Positions 53,550-63,261 of a DNA stretch of 64,000 nucleotides are shown in pieces. A program made the position numbers and the translations under genes. Within the stretch, counting starts at the first letter, position 1, and each line of letters opens with the position of its first letter. The stretch comes from Thalassobellus sediminis (lineage in GTDB: Bacteria > Bacteroidota > Bacteroidia > Flavobacteriales > Flavobacteriaceae). Where the stretch lies: contig NZ_JBISCD010000040.1 in the NCBI RefSeq assembly GCF_044386045.1, positions 806,001 through 870,000 on the forward strand, written 5' to 3'. Below the pieces are notes generated by a model. That model saw only the letters and a list, made by a program, of their open reading frames with translations. It made no database searches and was not told the DNA's origin.

Positions 53550-54566
53550 TTAATTTTGAAAAATAATGGTTGAGTGTTCGTTATTTACCGTTAAATCAAC
53601 AGTTTTACCCAAAACTAAAGCCCGATTATCTTTCTCGTGTCCTGCATGCATGTTAAAAGCTACAGGAAAATCGTATTCTGCTAAAACGTCTAAAATAAGT
53701 TGTTCAATAGAAGACCCCCAAGGTGTTGTATTTCTCTTAATTTTGGTCATATCGCCAATAATAACACCTTTACAATTTTCAAAATAGCCTGCACGTTTTA
53801 AACTTTGTAGTAACCGGTCAATATGATATTTATATTCACCAATTTCTTCAATAAATAAGATTTTTCCAGAGGTATCCATGCTCGTTTTAGAACCTAACAT
53901 GGTTTGTAATATCGATAGGTTACCTCCAATTAATTTGCCAGTAGCCGTTCCTGTTTTATTATAGTTAGAACCTTTTAAAGCATAAGTTAAAGGATTTCCA
54001 AAAAGCGCTTTTTTAAAGGTTGAAATAGTTTCTTTAATAGTTTCTGCATCATCTTGTAAGCTGGTACACATCATGGCGTGTAAGCTCTCAAAACCTTCGT
54101 TATGAATTTGACTGTGAAGTGCTGTAATATCAGAATAACCAATAACCCATTTCGGATTCTTTCTAAATTTATTGTAATCTAATTTATCTAAAATTCTAAC
54201 CGCACCGTAACCGCCACGTGCACACCAAATAGCACTAATTTTGGGGTCGTCTAAGGCATTTTGAAAATCTTCACAACGCTCATCGTCGGTTCCTGCAAAA
54301 TGATTGGCTTGGTTAAAAACATGCTTTCCAACTACAGCATGTAAGCCCCAACTTTTTAAGAGAGCTTTTGCTTTTTCAACTTCGCCAATTCTGTTTTTTA
54401 AAATACCAGAAGGAGCAACAATGGCAACAGTATCGCCTGCTTTTAAGTAAGGAGGTTGTATCAATGTACTAGTTTTATTTAATGATATGTTTTGAGCTGA
54501 AATATGAGTTATTCCAAAGAAAAAAACAACTAAAAACAATATTGAGGTTAATGAGATTTTCGACAT
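53550..54566 (-). CDS. LD-carboxypeptidase (peptidase S66, MccF-like)
   Basis: 338 residues from ATG 54566 (MSKISL), signal peptide ending SAQ. Peptidase S66 landmarks GDTVAIVAPSGI, WCARGGYGAVRILDKLDY, GYSDITALH (nucleophile Ser) and LFIEEIGEYKYHIDRLL. Cleaves D-Ala from tetrapeptides in peptidoglycan recycling; export suggests periplasmic action. Confidence 0.92.
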   Translation of the reverse strand: MSKISLTSILFLVVFFFGITHISAQNISLNKTSTLIQPPYLKAGDTVAIVAPSGILKNRIGEVEKAKALLKSWGLHAVVGKHVFNQANHFAGTDDERCEDFQNALDDPKISAIWCARGGYGAVRILDKLDYNKFRKNPKWVIGYSDITALHSQIHNEGFESLHAMMCTSLQDDAETIKETISTFKKALFGNPLTYALKGSNYNKTGTATGKLIGGNLSILQTMLGSKTSMDTSGKILFIEEIGEYKYHIDRLLQSLKRAGYFENCKGVIIGDMTKIKRNTTPWGSSIEQLILDVLAEYDFPVAFNMHAGHEKDNRALVLGKTVDLTVNNEHSTIIFQN

Positions 54567-54783
54567 AATGTAAATGTACATTTTTTTAGTGAAATTCTAT
54601 TTCGAAAAGTTTGAAAGACGAATTCAAAATAGTTGATGGAACTAATCCTGCTTTTTTCTTGGGGTTTTTTTGTTTCATACTTTTTATTTTCCAATTCGAA
54701 GTCAAAATGCGTACTTTTACGGCTTGAAAAAGAACCGTTATTCTAAGTGAAGCGCGGTAATTGTTGAAATTAAATTTAGATTG

Positions 54784-56868
54784 ATGAATAAGCCAAAAAG
54801 ATATACCATTACCACTGCTTTACCGTATACAAACGGACCCATTCATATTGGGCATTTAGCTGGTGTTTACGTTCCTGCCGATATTTATGCACGTTATTTA
54901 CGTTTAACAGGAAACGATGTATTGCTTATTGGTGGAAGTGATGAACACGGTGTGCCAATTACTATTAAGGCAAAAAACGAAGGAGTAACACCTCAAGATA
55001 TTGTAGATAAATATCATGCTATTATTAAAACATCGTTTGAGGATTTTGGAATTACGTATGATAATTATTCGCGTACATCGGCAAAAATTCATCATGATAC
55101 CGCTTCAGAATTCTTTACAACATTATATGATAAAGGTGAGTTTATAGAAGAAACTACCGAGCAATTATACGATGCCGCAGCAAATCAGTTTTTAGCAGAT
55201 CGCTTTGTGGTTGGTACTTGTCCAAAATGTGGCAATGAAGAAAGTTATGGCGACCAATGTGAAAATTGCGGAACAAGCCATAATGCTACTGATTTAATAA
55301 ACCCTAAATCGGCATTAACAGGTAATGTACCAACTTTAAAGCAAACAAAACACTGGTTTTTACCTTTAGATAAACACGAAGCCTTTTTAAAAGAATGGAT
55401 TTTAGAAGGACATAAAAAAGATTGGAAACCTAATGTTTACGGACAATGTAAATCGTGGATAGATGATGGCTTGCGTCCGCGTGCAGTAACTAGAGATTTA
55501 GATTGGGGTATTCCTGTGCCAGCAGAAGGTGGCGAAGGCAAAGTATTATACGTTTGGTTTGATGCGCCTATTGGTTATATATCATCTACCAAAGAATGGG
55601 CAGCGCGCGAAGGCAAAGATTGGGAGCCGTATTGGAAAGATGAAGATACTAAATTAGTACACTTTATAGGGAAAGATAATATTGTATTTCACTGTATCAT
55701 TTTCCCTGCGATGTTAAAAGCAGAAGGGTCTTATATTTTACCAGAAAATGTGCCAGCAAATGAGTTTTTAAATTTAGAAGGTAATAAGCTTTCTACCTCT
55801 AAAAATTGGGCTGTTTGGTTACCAGAATATTTAAAAGATTTTCCAGGACAGCAAGATGTGTTACGATACGCATTAAACTCTAATGCCCCTGAAACTAAGG
55901 ATAACGATTTTACTTGGAAAGATTTTCAAGCAAGAAATAACAATGAGTTAGTTGCCATTTTCGGGAACTTTATTAATCGTGTAGTCGTATTAACTAACAA
56001 ATATTACGAAGGCATTGTACCAACACCAAGTGAGTTAACTCAAGTAGATGAAGAAACTTTGGCAGCTGTAAAAGCATATCCAAATGTTATAGCAAGTTCT
56101 ATTGAGCGTTACCGATTTAGAGAAGCAGGGCAAGAGTTAATGAATTTAGCCCGCTTAGGTAATAAATATTTAGCCGATGCTGAACCTTGGAAAGTAGTTA
56201 AAGTAGATGAGGCACGTGCAAAAACAATTATGTATGTGGCACTTCAAATAGCATCTGCTCTTGCAACGTTAAGCGAGCCGTTTTTACCGTTTACGTCTAC
56301 AAAACTTAAAGGAATATTGAATGTTAGTTCAAGTGATTCAACACAGGATAATTGTATTGAGAACACTTGGAATGAAGTAACTACAAAAGACGTGTTACTT
56401 CCAGTGGGTCACAAAATAGAAAAAGCAGAATTACTGTTTTCTAAAATAGAAGATGAAACCATACAAAAACAACTAGATAAATTGGAAGCTAGTAAAAAAG
56501 CAAACGAAATTGCTAATGCTGTTGTAGAACCTCAAAAAGACACTATAACTTTTGATGATTTTACAAAGTTAGATATTCGTGTGGGAACTATTTTGGAAGC
56601 CGAAAAAATGCCGAAAGCTAAAAAACTACTAGTTTTAAAAGTAGACACTGGTATTGATGTACGCACCATTGTTTCTGGTATTGCTGAAAGCTTTACTGCC
56701 GAAGAAGTAGTAGGTAAGCGTGTTACTGTTTTAGTGAATTTAGCACCAAGAGCTTTAAGAGGTGTTGAAAGTGAAGGTATGATTTTAATGACTGAAACAT
56801 CAGATGGTAAATTGGTGTTTGTAAATCCAGATGACGCTAATGTTGGTAACGGGTTACAGGTGAGTTAA
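54784..56868 (+). CDS. metG: methionyl-tRNA synthetase
   Basis: 694 residues from ATG 54784; the TTG one codon earlier is not needed. HIGH motif in GPIHIGHLAG, Zn-binding CPKCGNEESYGDQCENCG, KMSKS-type LSTSKNW, and a C-terminal tRNA-binding domain (about 590-694, DFTKLDIRVGTI, SGIAESF, GMILM). Long form with the appended Trbp111-like domain. Confidence 0.97.
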   Translation: MNKPKRYTITTALPYTNGPIHIGHLAGVYVPADIYARYLRLTGNDVLLIGGSDEHGVPITIKAKNEGVTPQDIVDKYHAIIKTSFEDFGITYDNYSRTSAKIHHDTASEFFTTLYDKGEFIEETTEQLYDAAANQFLADRFVVGTCPKCGNEESYGDQCENCGTSHNATDLINPKSALTGNVPTLKQTKHWFLPLDKHEAFLKEWILEGHKKDWKPNVYGQCKSWIDDGLRPRAVTRDLDWGIPVPAEGGEGKVLYVWFDAPIGYISSTKEWAAREGKDWEPYWKDEDTKLVHFIGKDNIVFHCIIFPAMLKAEGSYILPENVPANEFLNLEGNKLSTSKNWAVWLPEYLKDFPGQQDVLRYALNSNAPETKDNDFTWKDFQARNNNELVAIFGNFINRVVVLTNKYYEGIVPTPSELTQVDEETLAAVKAYPNVIASSIERYRFREAGQELMNLARLGNKYLADAEPWKVVKVDEARAKTIMYVALQIASALATLSEPFLPFTSTKLKGILNVSSSDSTQDNCIENTWNEVTTKDVLLPVGHKIEKAELLFSKIEDETIQKQLDKLEASKKANEIANAVVEPQKDTITFDDFTKLDIRVGTILEAEKMPKAKKLLVLKVDTGIDVRTIVSGIAESFTAEEVVGKRVTVLVNLAPRALRGVESEGMILMTETSDGKLVFVNPDDANVGNGLQVS

Positions 56869-56974
56869 TCGCTCGTTATTAATGTCTATGCCGTTTATAG
56901 GTACATAAAGTGTTAATCTTTTTTTAATAATTATATTGTCGTTAAAAAGTGACTCTTTTATTAACCACGTGTCT

Positions 56975-56982
56975 TATTTTTG
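56975..56982 (+). promoter_or_regulatory. promoter of the lipocalin/OmpA lipoprotein pair (-7 element)
   Basis: TATTTTTG, exact TAnnTTTG; start near 56989 gives a leader of about 89 bases to 57078. Confidence 0.5.
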
Positions 56983-57077
56983 AATAAAAAGACTTTCGTG
57001 TAAATCATAATGATAAAAGCATTGAAAGAGAACTGAAAAGTCATATATTCAATTATAACAAAATAAATCAAAAATTT

Positions 57078-57548
57078 ATGAAACAATTATTCATTTTACT
57101 ATTTACAATTAGTTTGGTGTCTTGCGGAACTTCTAAAACCATTAGAACATCTAAAAAAGTTATTAAAGGAGAATGGACATTAAACTCTATAACTTATAGC
57201 CAAGGAGGGGAATATAATTCAACGTTGTTTAATGATGCTTCAAGCGAATGTTTTGAAGGTAGTACATGGAAATTTATTCCTAATAATAATACAGGAGTTT
57301 ATACTCTTAGTGATGGAAACTGCTCAATAGATGAAAGACATTTTATATTTGCTATAAAAGAGGTTAATGAGGAAACAGGTCTTTATGATTTTACACTTAA
57401 ACCTACAGATGAAAAATATAATTCAGTAACAAATCATGGTTATAGATTAAAGCTTTCTTCATTAACAAAGACCACAATGCAATGGCAACAATTTGTAAGT
57501 GTAGCGGGTAGTTCGTTGACAATGGATATGAATTTTATAAAACAATAA
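57078..57548 (+). CDS. lipocalin-like lipoprotein
   Basis: 156 residues. Lipobox LVSC (Cys16), then lipocalin-like IKGEWTLNSITYSQGG and YRLKLSSLTKTTMQWQQF. Outer-membrane lipoprotein with a small ligand-binding barrel, perhaps. One base before the OmpA-like gene, so same operon. Confidence 0.82.
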   Translation: MKQLFILLFTISLVSCGTSKTIRTSKKVIKGEWTLNSITYSQGGEYNSTLFNDASSECFEGSTWKFIPNNNTGVYTLSDGNCSIDERHFIFAIKEVNEETGLYDFTLKPTDEKYNSVTNHGYRLKLSSLTKTTMQWQQFVSVAGSSLTMDMNFIKQ

Positions 57549-57549
57549 T

Positions 57550-58254
57550 ATGAAAACATTAATAAATAAAATAGGAGTTATTATTTTAGTACTTGTATTA
57601 ACTGTAAGTTTAACAAACTGTGGGGCTGTACAAAATGCAAACAACAAACAAAAAGGCGCAGTTATTGGTGCTACTGGAGGCGCTATTTTAGGCGCTATTC
57701 TTGGAAACAATATAGGTAAAGGCGGTAATGGTGAATTAGGAGCTGTTATTGGTGGTGTTATTGGAGGCGGAGCAGGTGTGCTTATTGGAAATAAAATGGA
57801 TAAGCAAGCTCAAGAAATCGAAAATGAAATTCCTGGTGCTCAAGTAGAGCGTGTAGATAATGGTATTGTAGTAACTTTTGATGAAAGCAGTGGGGTGTAT
57901 TTTGATACCAATAAATTTAATATAAATATAGCATCTCAAACGACATTAAATAAACTTGTTGCTGTGTTTAAAGAATACCCAGATACTAATATTTTAGTTG
58001 TTGGACATACCGATAGCCAAGGCTCAGAAGAATATAATATGACGCTTTCTAAAAATAGAGCGAATGCTGTAACTAATTATTTATCAGATAACGGTATTTA
58101 TCAAACGCGTTTAACTACCAACTGGTTTGGAGAAACACAACCAGTTTATGATAATGCAACAGCAGAAGGACGTGCTAAAAACAGACGTGTTAATATTGCT
58201 ATTTTACCAAACGAAAAAATGGTAGAAGATGCTAAAGCACAAGCAGGAAATTAA
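57550..58254 (+). CDS. OmpA-family lipoprotein with glycine zipper
   Basis: 234 residues. Lipoprotein signal with SLTNC; glycine zipper (GAVIGATGGAILGAILGNNIGK, quoted in part: GATGGAILGAILGNNIGKGG); C-terminal OmpA-like peptidoglycan-binding domain (VVGHTDSQGSEEYNMTLSKNRANAV, NRRVNIAI). Anchors the outer membrane to peptidoglycan. Terminator follows. Confidence 0.92.
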   Translation: MKTLINKIGVIILVLVLTVSLTNCGAVQNANNKQKGAVIGATGGAILGAILGNNIGKGGNGELGAVIGGVIGGGAGVLIGNKMDKQAQEIENEIPGAQVERVDNGIVVTFDESSGVYFDTNKFNINIASQTTLNKLVAVFKEYPDTNILVVGHTDSQGSEEYNMTLSKNRANAVTNYLSDNGIYQTRLTTNWFGETQPVYDNATAEGRAKNRRVNIAILPNEKMVEDAKAQAGN

Positions 58255-58273
58255 AATAAGGTGTAAATTATAT

Positions 58274-58316
58274 AAACCCCATTTTCAAAATAATTTTCGA
58301 AAATGGGGTTTTTTTT
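58274..58316 (+). terminator. terminator after the OmpA-like gene
   Basis: AAACCCCATTTTC (58274-58286), loop, GAAAATGGGGTTT (58299-58311), then T run to 58316. Confidence 0.92.
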
Positions 58317-58394
58317 GCTCTGTTTTAATATAAATTATCTAGCTATGGTTTTAGTGCGTTTAAATATTTCATTAACTTTACAAAAAGCAATATT

Positions 58395-58913
58395 ATGTTA
58401 TCAAAAACCATAGAAAAATCACTTAATAATCAAATAAGAATTGAAGCGGAGTCTTCTCAAATATACCTTGCTATGGCCTGTTGGGCAGAAGTTAAAGGTT
58501 TAGAAGGTGTTGCTGGGTTTATGTACGATCAATCTGATGAAGAGCGCGCTCATATGTTAAAGCTTGTAAAGTTTGTTAATGAACGTGGAGGTCATGCAAA
58601 AATTTCACAATTAGCTGCGCCTCATGTTACTTTTAATTCTTTTAAAGAAATGTTCGAAGAGCTTTTTAAGCATGAAGTATTTGTTTCAGAAAGTATCAAT
58701 GAGTTAGTGCATATAACACTTCAAGAAAAAGACTATGCAACACATAACTTTTTACAATGGTATGTCTCTGAACAAATTGAAGAAGAAGCTGTTGCTCGAA
58801 CGATTCTTGATAAAATAAATCTTATTGGTGACGATAAAGGTGGCCTGTACTTATTTGATAGAGATATTCAACAACTAACAGTTAGTTCTGCGTCTGTTGA
58901 TAATCCGCAATAA
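58395..58913 (+). CDS. ftnA: ferritin
   Basis: 172 residues, non-heme ferritin length. Ferroxidase ligands in LNNQIRIEAESSQIYL (Glu17), DEERAHMLK (Glu50, His53) and YATHNFLQWYVSEQIEEE. Stores Fe3+. The next gene on the strand is a Cys-rich small protein. Confidence 0.94.
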   Translation: MLSKTIEKSLNNQIRIEAESSQIYLAMACWAEVKGLEGVAGFMYDQSDEERAHMLKLVKFVNERGGHAKISQLAAPHVTFNSFKEMFEELFKHEVFVSESINELVHITLQEKDYATHNFLQWYVSEQIEEEAVARTILDKINLIGDDKGGLYLFDRDIQQLTVSSASVDNPQ

Positions 58914-58954
58914 AGTTTAACAATTAATCTTATTTAGATTTAATAAAAATAACT

Positions 58955-58962
58955 TATTTTTG
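58955..58962 (+). promoter_or_regulatory. promoter of the Cys-rich small protein gene (-7 element)
   Basis: TATTTTTG, exact TAnnTTTG, 29 bases before the TTG start; -33 element weak. Confidence 0.5.
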
Positions 58963-58990
58963 CCTTGTTATCAAAATATTAGATTCTGTT

Positions 58991-59152
58991 TTGGGCAAAA
59001 AGAAGAAGAAAAAAGCAATTAAAGAGTTACAACGCATTGGTATTATTACTACTAATAAAGTAAAAACGAGTTGTTGTAAAAAATTTAAAAAAGGCGAGAA
59101 CAAACGTTGTAAAAAATGCCCGTGTTTCGATTTGTTAAAAAAAGTTGCTTAA
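58991..59152 (+). CDS. Cys-rich, Lys-rich small protein after ferritin
   Basis: 53 residues if started at TTG 58991 (MGKKKKKKAIKELQRIG); no ATG in this frame. Reads on as VKTSCCKKFKKGENKRCKKCPCFDLL to the stop at 59150-59152. The pattern CC, eight residues, C, two, CPC is suited to a metal site, and about a third of residues are Lys. Bounded by its own promoter and a terminator at 59188, so it looks like a separate unit. I recognise it as a recurring flavobacterial small protein but know no function. Confidence 0.65.
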   Translation: MGKKKKKKAIKELQRIGIITTNKVKTSCCKKFKKGENKRCKKCPCFDLLKKVA

Positions 59153-59187
59153 CAATTACAGTAATTTTAAATTAAAATATAAATTAG

Positions 59188-59218
59188 ACCTATCAAGAAA
59201 ATTTGATAGGTTTTTTTC
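59188..59218 (+). terminator. terminator before tex
   Basis: ACCTATCAA (59188-59196), loop GAAAAT, TTGATAGGT (59203-59211), then T run. It ends the small Cys-rich transcript 12 bases before tex. Confidence 0.88.
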
Positions 59219-59229
59219 TTTAAAACAGC

Positions 59230-61347
59230 ATGATAAAATTTATAGTTTCCAATACACAACTACCAGAGCAATCTGTAAAAAATACGATTGTATTACTTAA
59301 TGAAGATTGTACGATTCCGTTTATTTCTCGTTATCGAAAAGAAGCTACAGGTAATTTAGATGAGGTTCAAATAGGAGATATTGTAAAGTTTAAGGAACAA
59401 TATGAAGCTTTAGAAAAGCGTAAAAAAGCGATTTTAAAAGCTTTGGAAGAACAAGCTGTTTTAACACCAGAATTACAACAGAAAATAGAAACGGTTCAAG
59501 ATTTAATAGCGTTAGAAGATTTATACTTACCCTATAAAAAGAGTCGAAAAACGAAAGCTGAAAAAGCACGACAAAACGGATTGGAGCCTTTGGCAAAAAT
59601 AATCATGTCTCAAAATGCAAATGATGTCGAGTCTATTGCGTTTAAATATGTAAAAGGAACTGTTAATTCGGTTGATGAAGCTTTAGAGGGCGCGCGCCAT
59701 ATTATTGCCGATTGGATAAATGAGCGTACCGATATTCGAAATAATATACGTCGCCAATTAGAGCGTTTTGCTATGATTTCCACGAAAGTGATAAAAACAA
59801 AAGCAGACGATGAAAAAGCTCAAAAATTTAGAGATTATTTTGATTGGGAAGAAAGCTTAAATAGAATACCGTCACACCGCTTACTAGCTATTTTAAGAGC
59901 TGAAAAAGAAGGTTTTATTAGAGTTAAAATTTCTATTGATGATGATCGTGCTTTAGATAACATGGAAAGGCGTATTATTAAAAGTAATAACGCTTGCGCG
60001 GAACAAATTGAAATAGCCATTAAAGATGCATACAAACGCTTATTATTACCGTCATTAAGTAATGAAGCTTTGCAAATAACAAAAGATAAAGCTGATGAAT
60101 CTGCGATAACCGTTTTTGCAAAAAATTTAAAACAACTGTTGTTAGGATCTCCATTAGGTGAAAAACGTGTTTTAGCTATTGATCCTGGTTTTAGAACAGG
60201 CTGTAAAGTAGTTTGTTTAGACGCACAAGGGCAATTAAAATATAACGAAACTATTTACCCGCATCCACCAAAAAGTGATAGTGTTGGTGCGATGAAAAAA
60301 ATAAGCTCCTTAGCTGATGCTTATAAAATTGAAGCCATTGCCATTGGAAACGGCACAGCATCACGAGAAACAGAAGCACTTATAAAAAAGATTCATTTTA
60401 AAAATGAAGTTCAAGTGTTTGTAGTAAGCGAAGCCGGAGCCAGTATTTATTCGGCATCAAAAATTGCGCGTGAAGAATTTCCAGATTACGATGTTACGGT
60501 TCGTGGCTCGGTATCTATTGGAAGACGATTACAAGACCCATTAGCAGAATTGGTGAAAATTGATGCCAAATCTATTGGAGTAGGGCAATATCAACATGAT
60601 GTCGACCAAACCAAGCTTCAAAAGCAATTAGATGTTGTGGTAGAAAACTGTGTAAATGCGGTTGGTGTAAATATAAACACGGCAAGCAAGCCGTTGTTAA
60701 GTTCTGTTTCAGGTATTGGTCCAAAATTAGCAGAAAATATTTTTAATTACCGGAATGAAAATGGTGTTTTTACATCCAGAAAAGACATAAAAAAGGTGCA
60801 GCGTTTAGGGGGGAAAGCTTTTGAGCAAGGTGCTGCTTTTTTAAGAATAAAAGATGCTAAAAATCCGTTAGATGATTCTGCGGTACATCCAGAAAGTTAT
60901 CCTATTGTTACAAAAATGGCGAAAGATTTAGGTAAGTCGGTTCAAGATTTAATTGGTAATTCAGACCTTCTTAAAAAAATAGATTTAAAACAGTATTGTA
61001 CAGCATCTGTTGGTTTACTAACTCTAGAAGATATTATTAAAGAATTAGAAAAACCAGGTTTAGATATTCGTGAACAAGCCAAAGTGTTTACCTTCAATCA
61101 GAATATAAAAACCATTAACGATTTACACGAGGGGCAATTACTCCCAGGTATCGTTAATAATATCACCAATTTCGGGTGTTTTGTAGATGTTGGTATTAAA
61201 GAAAGCGGATTGATTCACGTTTCAAATTTATCAGATAGTTTTGTAAAAGACGTGAATGAACATGTGAGTTTACATCAACAAATTATAGTAAAAGTTTTGG
61301 AAGTAGATGTTGCTCGTAAGCGTATTCAATTGAAGTTGCATAAATAG
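59230..61347 (+). CDS. tex: Tex-family RNA-binding transcription accessory protein
   Basis: 705 residues. N-terminal Tex domain (FISRYRKEATGNLDEVQI), YqgF/RuvX-like fold (AIDPGFRTGCKVVCLD, VVSEAGASIYSAS), helix-hairpin-helix (NTASKPLLSSVSGIGPKLAENI) and C-terminal S1 RNA-binding domain (GIVNNITNFGCFVDVGIKESGLIHVS). Acts in transcription/translation coupling or processing. Its start follows a terminator at a short distance. Confidence 0.95.
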   Translation: MIKFIVSNTQLPEQSVKNTIVLLNEDCTIPFISRYRKEATGNLDEVQIGDIVKFKEQYEALEKRKKAILKALEEQAVLTPELQQKIETVQDLIALEDLYLPYKKSRKTKAEKARQNGLEPLAKIIMSQNANDVESIAFKYVKGTVNSVDEALEGARHIIADWINERTDIRNNIRRQLERFAMISTKVIKTKADDEKAQKFRDYFDWEESLNRIPSHRLLAILRAEKEGFIRVKISIDDDRALDNMERRIIKSNNACAEQIEIAIKDAYKRLLLPSLSNEALQITKDKADESAITVFAKNLKQLLLGSPLGEKRVLAIDPGFRTGCKVVCLDAQGQLKYNETIYPHPPKSDSVGAMKKISSLADAYKIEAIAIGNGTASRETEALIKKIHFKNEVQVFVVSEAGASIYSASKIAREEFPDYDVTVRGSVSIGRRLQDPLAELVKIDAKSIGVGQYQHDVDQTKLQKQLDVVVENCVNAVGVNINTASKPLLSSVSGIGPKLAENIFNYRNENGVFTSRKDIKKVQRLGGKAFEQGAAFLRIKDAKNPLDDSAVHPESYPIVTKMAKDLGKSVQDLIGNSDLLKKIDLKQYCTASVGLLTLEDIIKELEKPGLDIREQAKVFTFNQNIKTINDLHEGQLLPGIVNNITNFGCFVDVGIKESGLIHVSNLSDSFVKDVNEHVSLHQQIIVKVLEVDVARKRIQLKLHK

Positions 61348-61355
61348 TTTATACT

Positions 61356-61586
61356 ATGAATATAGAAGCGTACATATTGTATTGTTTATCTAAAAAAGGA
61401 GTTAGGAATCCATTACGTTTCTTAAACTTCAAAATGTATTGGTGTTTAAAGTTATAGTGTAAAATGCAATACCGAAACTATTGAAGAGTTAAAGGAGTAA
61501 TATAATGCCCTGATTTGCTTCTTTTATAACAATTGATTGTTGAAAAATTTATAAAGAAACAACGATTAGAACTTGAGCCTTTATAG
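61356..61586 (+). pseudogene. decayed MmcQ/YjbR-family gene
   Basis: Three segments in different frames read like a MmcQ/YjbR (DUF) protein: MNIEAYILYCLSKKGV from 61356; VKCNTETIEELKE then an in-frame stop at 61498 then YNAL; and QLIVEKFIKKQRLELEPL from 61530 to the stop at 61584. In order and orientation these match the N-terminus, the middle LKC.PE.A.EL.E.Y region and the C-terminus of a normal roughly 118-residue protein, but about 120 bases are missing and several stops are present. The order of the segments is the main support. Confidence 0.7.
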
Positions 61587-61594
61587 TGAAAAAT

Positions 61595-61626
61595 AAAAAA
61601 TGCGAACTTTTCAGTTCGCATTTTTT
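61595..61626. terminator. bidirectional terminator between tex side and FadL gene
   Basis: AAAAAATGCGAAC (61595-61607), loop TTTTCA, GTTCGCATTTTTT (61614-61626). Confidence 0.9.
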
Positions 61627-61654
61627 ATTAAACTTATAATTTTGCCACAAATGA

Positions 61655-63055
61655 TTATTTAATAAATTTATAACTAACACCAAACATTATCATAGAGGTT
61701 GTCATGTTATATGAAACAAAAGACCCAGGAATTGCTCCTAATGAATTACTAGGAGTAATATTACGAGGGTTTAATATTTGTCCTTCGGTTGATCCATTAC
61801 TATCTCCATAATGATAAACAGCGTCAATTTTCCATGTGTCGTTTACTTCATAGCTTAATCCGAATTGATAAGCATGTTTTATAATTGCTGTAGCAGGAAT
61901 ATTAAAAAATGTAATTTCCTCTGAAATTGGGTTAGAGCTATATGTATACCCTAGACGTAAAGGTAGTTTTTTGATGCCTTTATATTGAAATCCAGCAGAA
62001 AGTATAGAGATGTTTTTCCATCCAAATCCAGCTACAGAAGGCATCATATTTTCATCAAATGTCCAACCTGTTTTGGAAAAACCATCGGTGTTTTCGTAAT
62101 CTACGCGTCTAAAATCAAGAGCTAAATCTATTTTTCCAGCAGAGTATCCAAATCCGAGTGATAAAATCGCGGGATAATCCATTTGGAATTTATTTTTAGC
62201 CGTCGTATTATCTGGATACATATTATTAAACTCTAACTCGCTAAATTTTTGAGTGGTTTTATAGGAAGCTCCAAGTTTTAATCCAAATCCAGAATCATAA
62301 AATAGTCCGAATTGAGCACCAAAACCAATGACTGATGCTTTATCGGTATTTGGATACCCAAACATATTGGGTTTCGCTGTTGGATTTGGGGCTAATTCCA
62401 ATGCAGCATAGTTTATATTGGGTTGAATACCTATTGAAAATTTATCCGATATTTCATAGGCATAAGAGAAGCCTACTTGTAACAACATATAATCAGATTC
62501 TATATGTCCAAATCCTTGTGCGGCTTGTGGATAGTTAATAGGGTTAGAATTTACTAATGGGTTAAAATTTGCATTAGGATTGCCTTGAGCATCTACTGGA
62601 GCATTATTGTCTTGAGGAAATGTTACTCCAAACCCACTAATACCAAATGCTGAAACACCAAAAGTATGATTACTTCCTTGTTTCCCCCATACCATAGCAA
62701 AAGCAGGCATTGGAGACATTCCTCTATCGTCTTTAGTTATTCCAGTTACTGGAGGCGCACCAGGTGAATTAGGACCAAAATCTCCAGGTTGCCATAGGGT
62801 ATTAGCTGGTAATCCTGAGCTTAATTCTGGTGATGAAAAGAATAACCCAACATCTAGTTTAATAATTTTATTGTCAAAAGCAGAGATTGAGGCAGGATTC
62901 CATTGAAGTGCTCCAGATATATCTAAAGGTTGTGCTGTAGAAGCGCCACCCATTGACATGTTTACAGACCCAACGCCTTGCATAATATGACCTGCTTGAG
63001 ATAAAACAGATACTGAGAAAAGTAAAAATAACGAACGTAAAATAGTAGTTTTCAT
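61655..63055 (-). CDS. OmpP1/FadL/TodX-family outer-membrane transporter
   Basis: 466 residues. Signal peptide ending SQA; N-terminal GVGSVNMSMGGASTAQPLDISGALQWNPAS is the FadL hatch motif (quoted in part: SMGGASTAQPLDISGALQWN); beta-strands run to a C-terminal FGVSYKFIK. Imports hydrophobic compounds such as long-chain fatty acids. Divergent from the SQR-like gene. Confidence 0.93.
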   Translation of the reverse strand: MKTTILRSLFLLFSVSVLSQAGHIMQGVGSVNMSMGGASTAQPLDISGALQWNPASISAFDNKIIKLDVGLFFSSPELSSGLPANTLWQPGDFGPNSPGAPPVTGITKDDRGMSPMPAFAMVWGKQGSNHTFGVSAFGISGFGVTFPQDNNAPVDAQGNPNANFNPLVNSNPINYPQAAQGFGHIESDYMLLQVGFSYAYEISDKFSIGIQPNINYAALELAPNPTAKPNMFGYPNTDKASVIGFGAQFGLFYDSGFGLKLGASYKTTQKFSELEFNNMYPDNTTAKNKFQMDYPAILSLGFGYSAGKIDLALDFRRVDYENTDGFSKTGWTFDENMMPSVAGFGWKNISILSAGFQYKGIKKLPLRLGYTYSSNPISEEITFFNIPATAIIKHAYQFGLSYEVNDTWKIDAVYHYGDSNGSTEGQILNPRNITPSNSLGAIPGSFVSYNMTTSMIMFGVSYKFIK

Positions 63056-63155
63056 AACTAAAAAATTTAGAAGAATTCAGAATGAAGTATTTCGAGTAGA
63101 ATTCTTATCGTTTATATTGGATAGGTAAAGTTAATTTATGATTAGTCAATTATTT

Positions 63156-63169
63156 ATGACTTTTATCAT
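63156..63169. promoter_or_regulatory. candidate Crp/Fnr-type site 1
   Basis: ATGA, CTTTTA, TCAT. About 100 bases upstream of the FadL start. Confidence 0.4.
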
Positions 63170-63261
63170 TATTAGTTTCTTTTTTAAAAGAAAAAACTAA
63201 CTGTCAAATATAGGTATAAAATGCTTAAACCCTGTGTAACCTATGTTACATAGGGGTTTAT

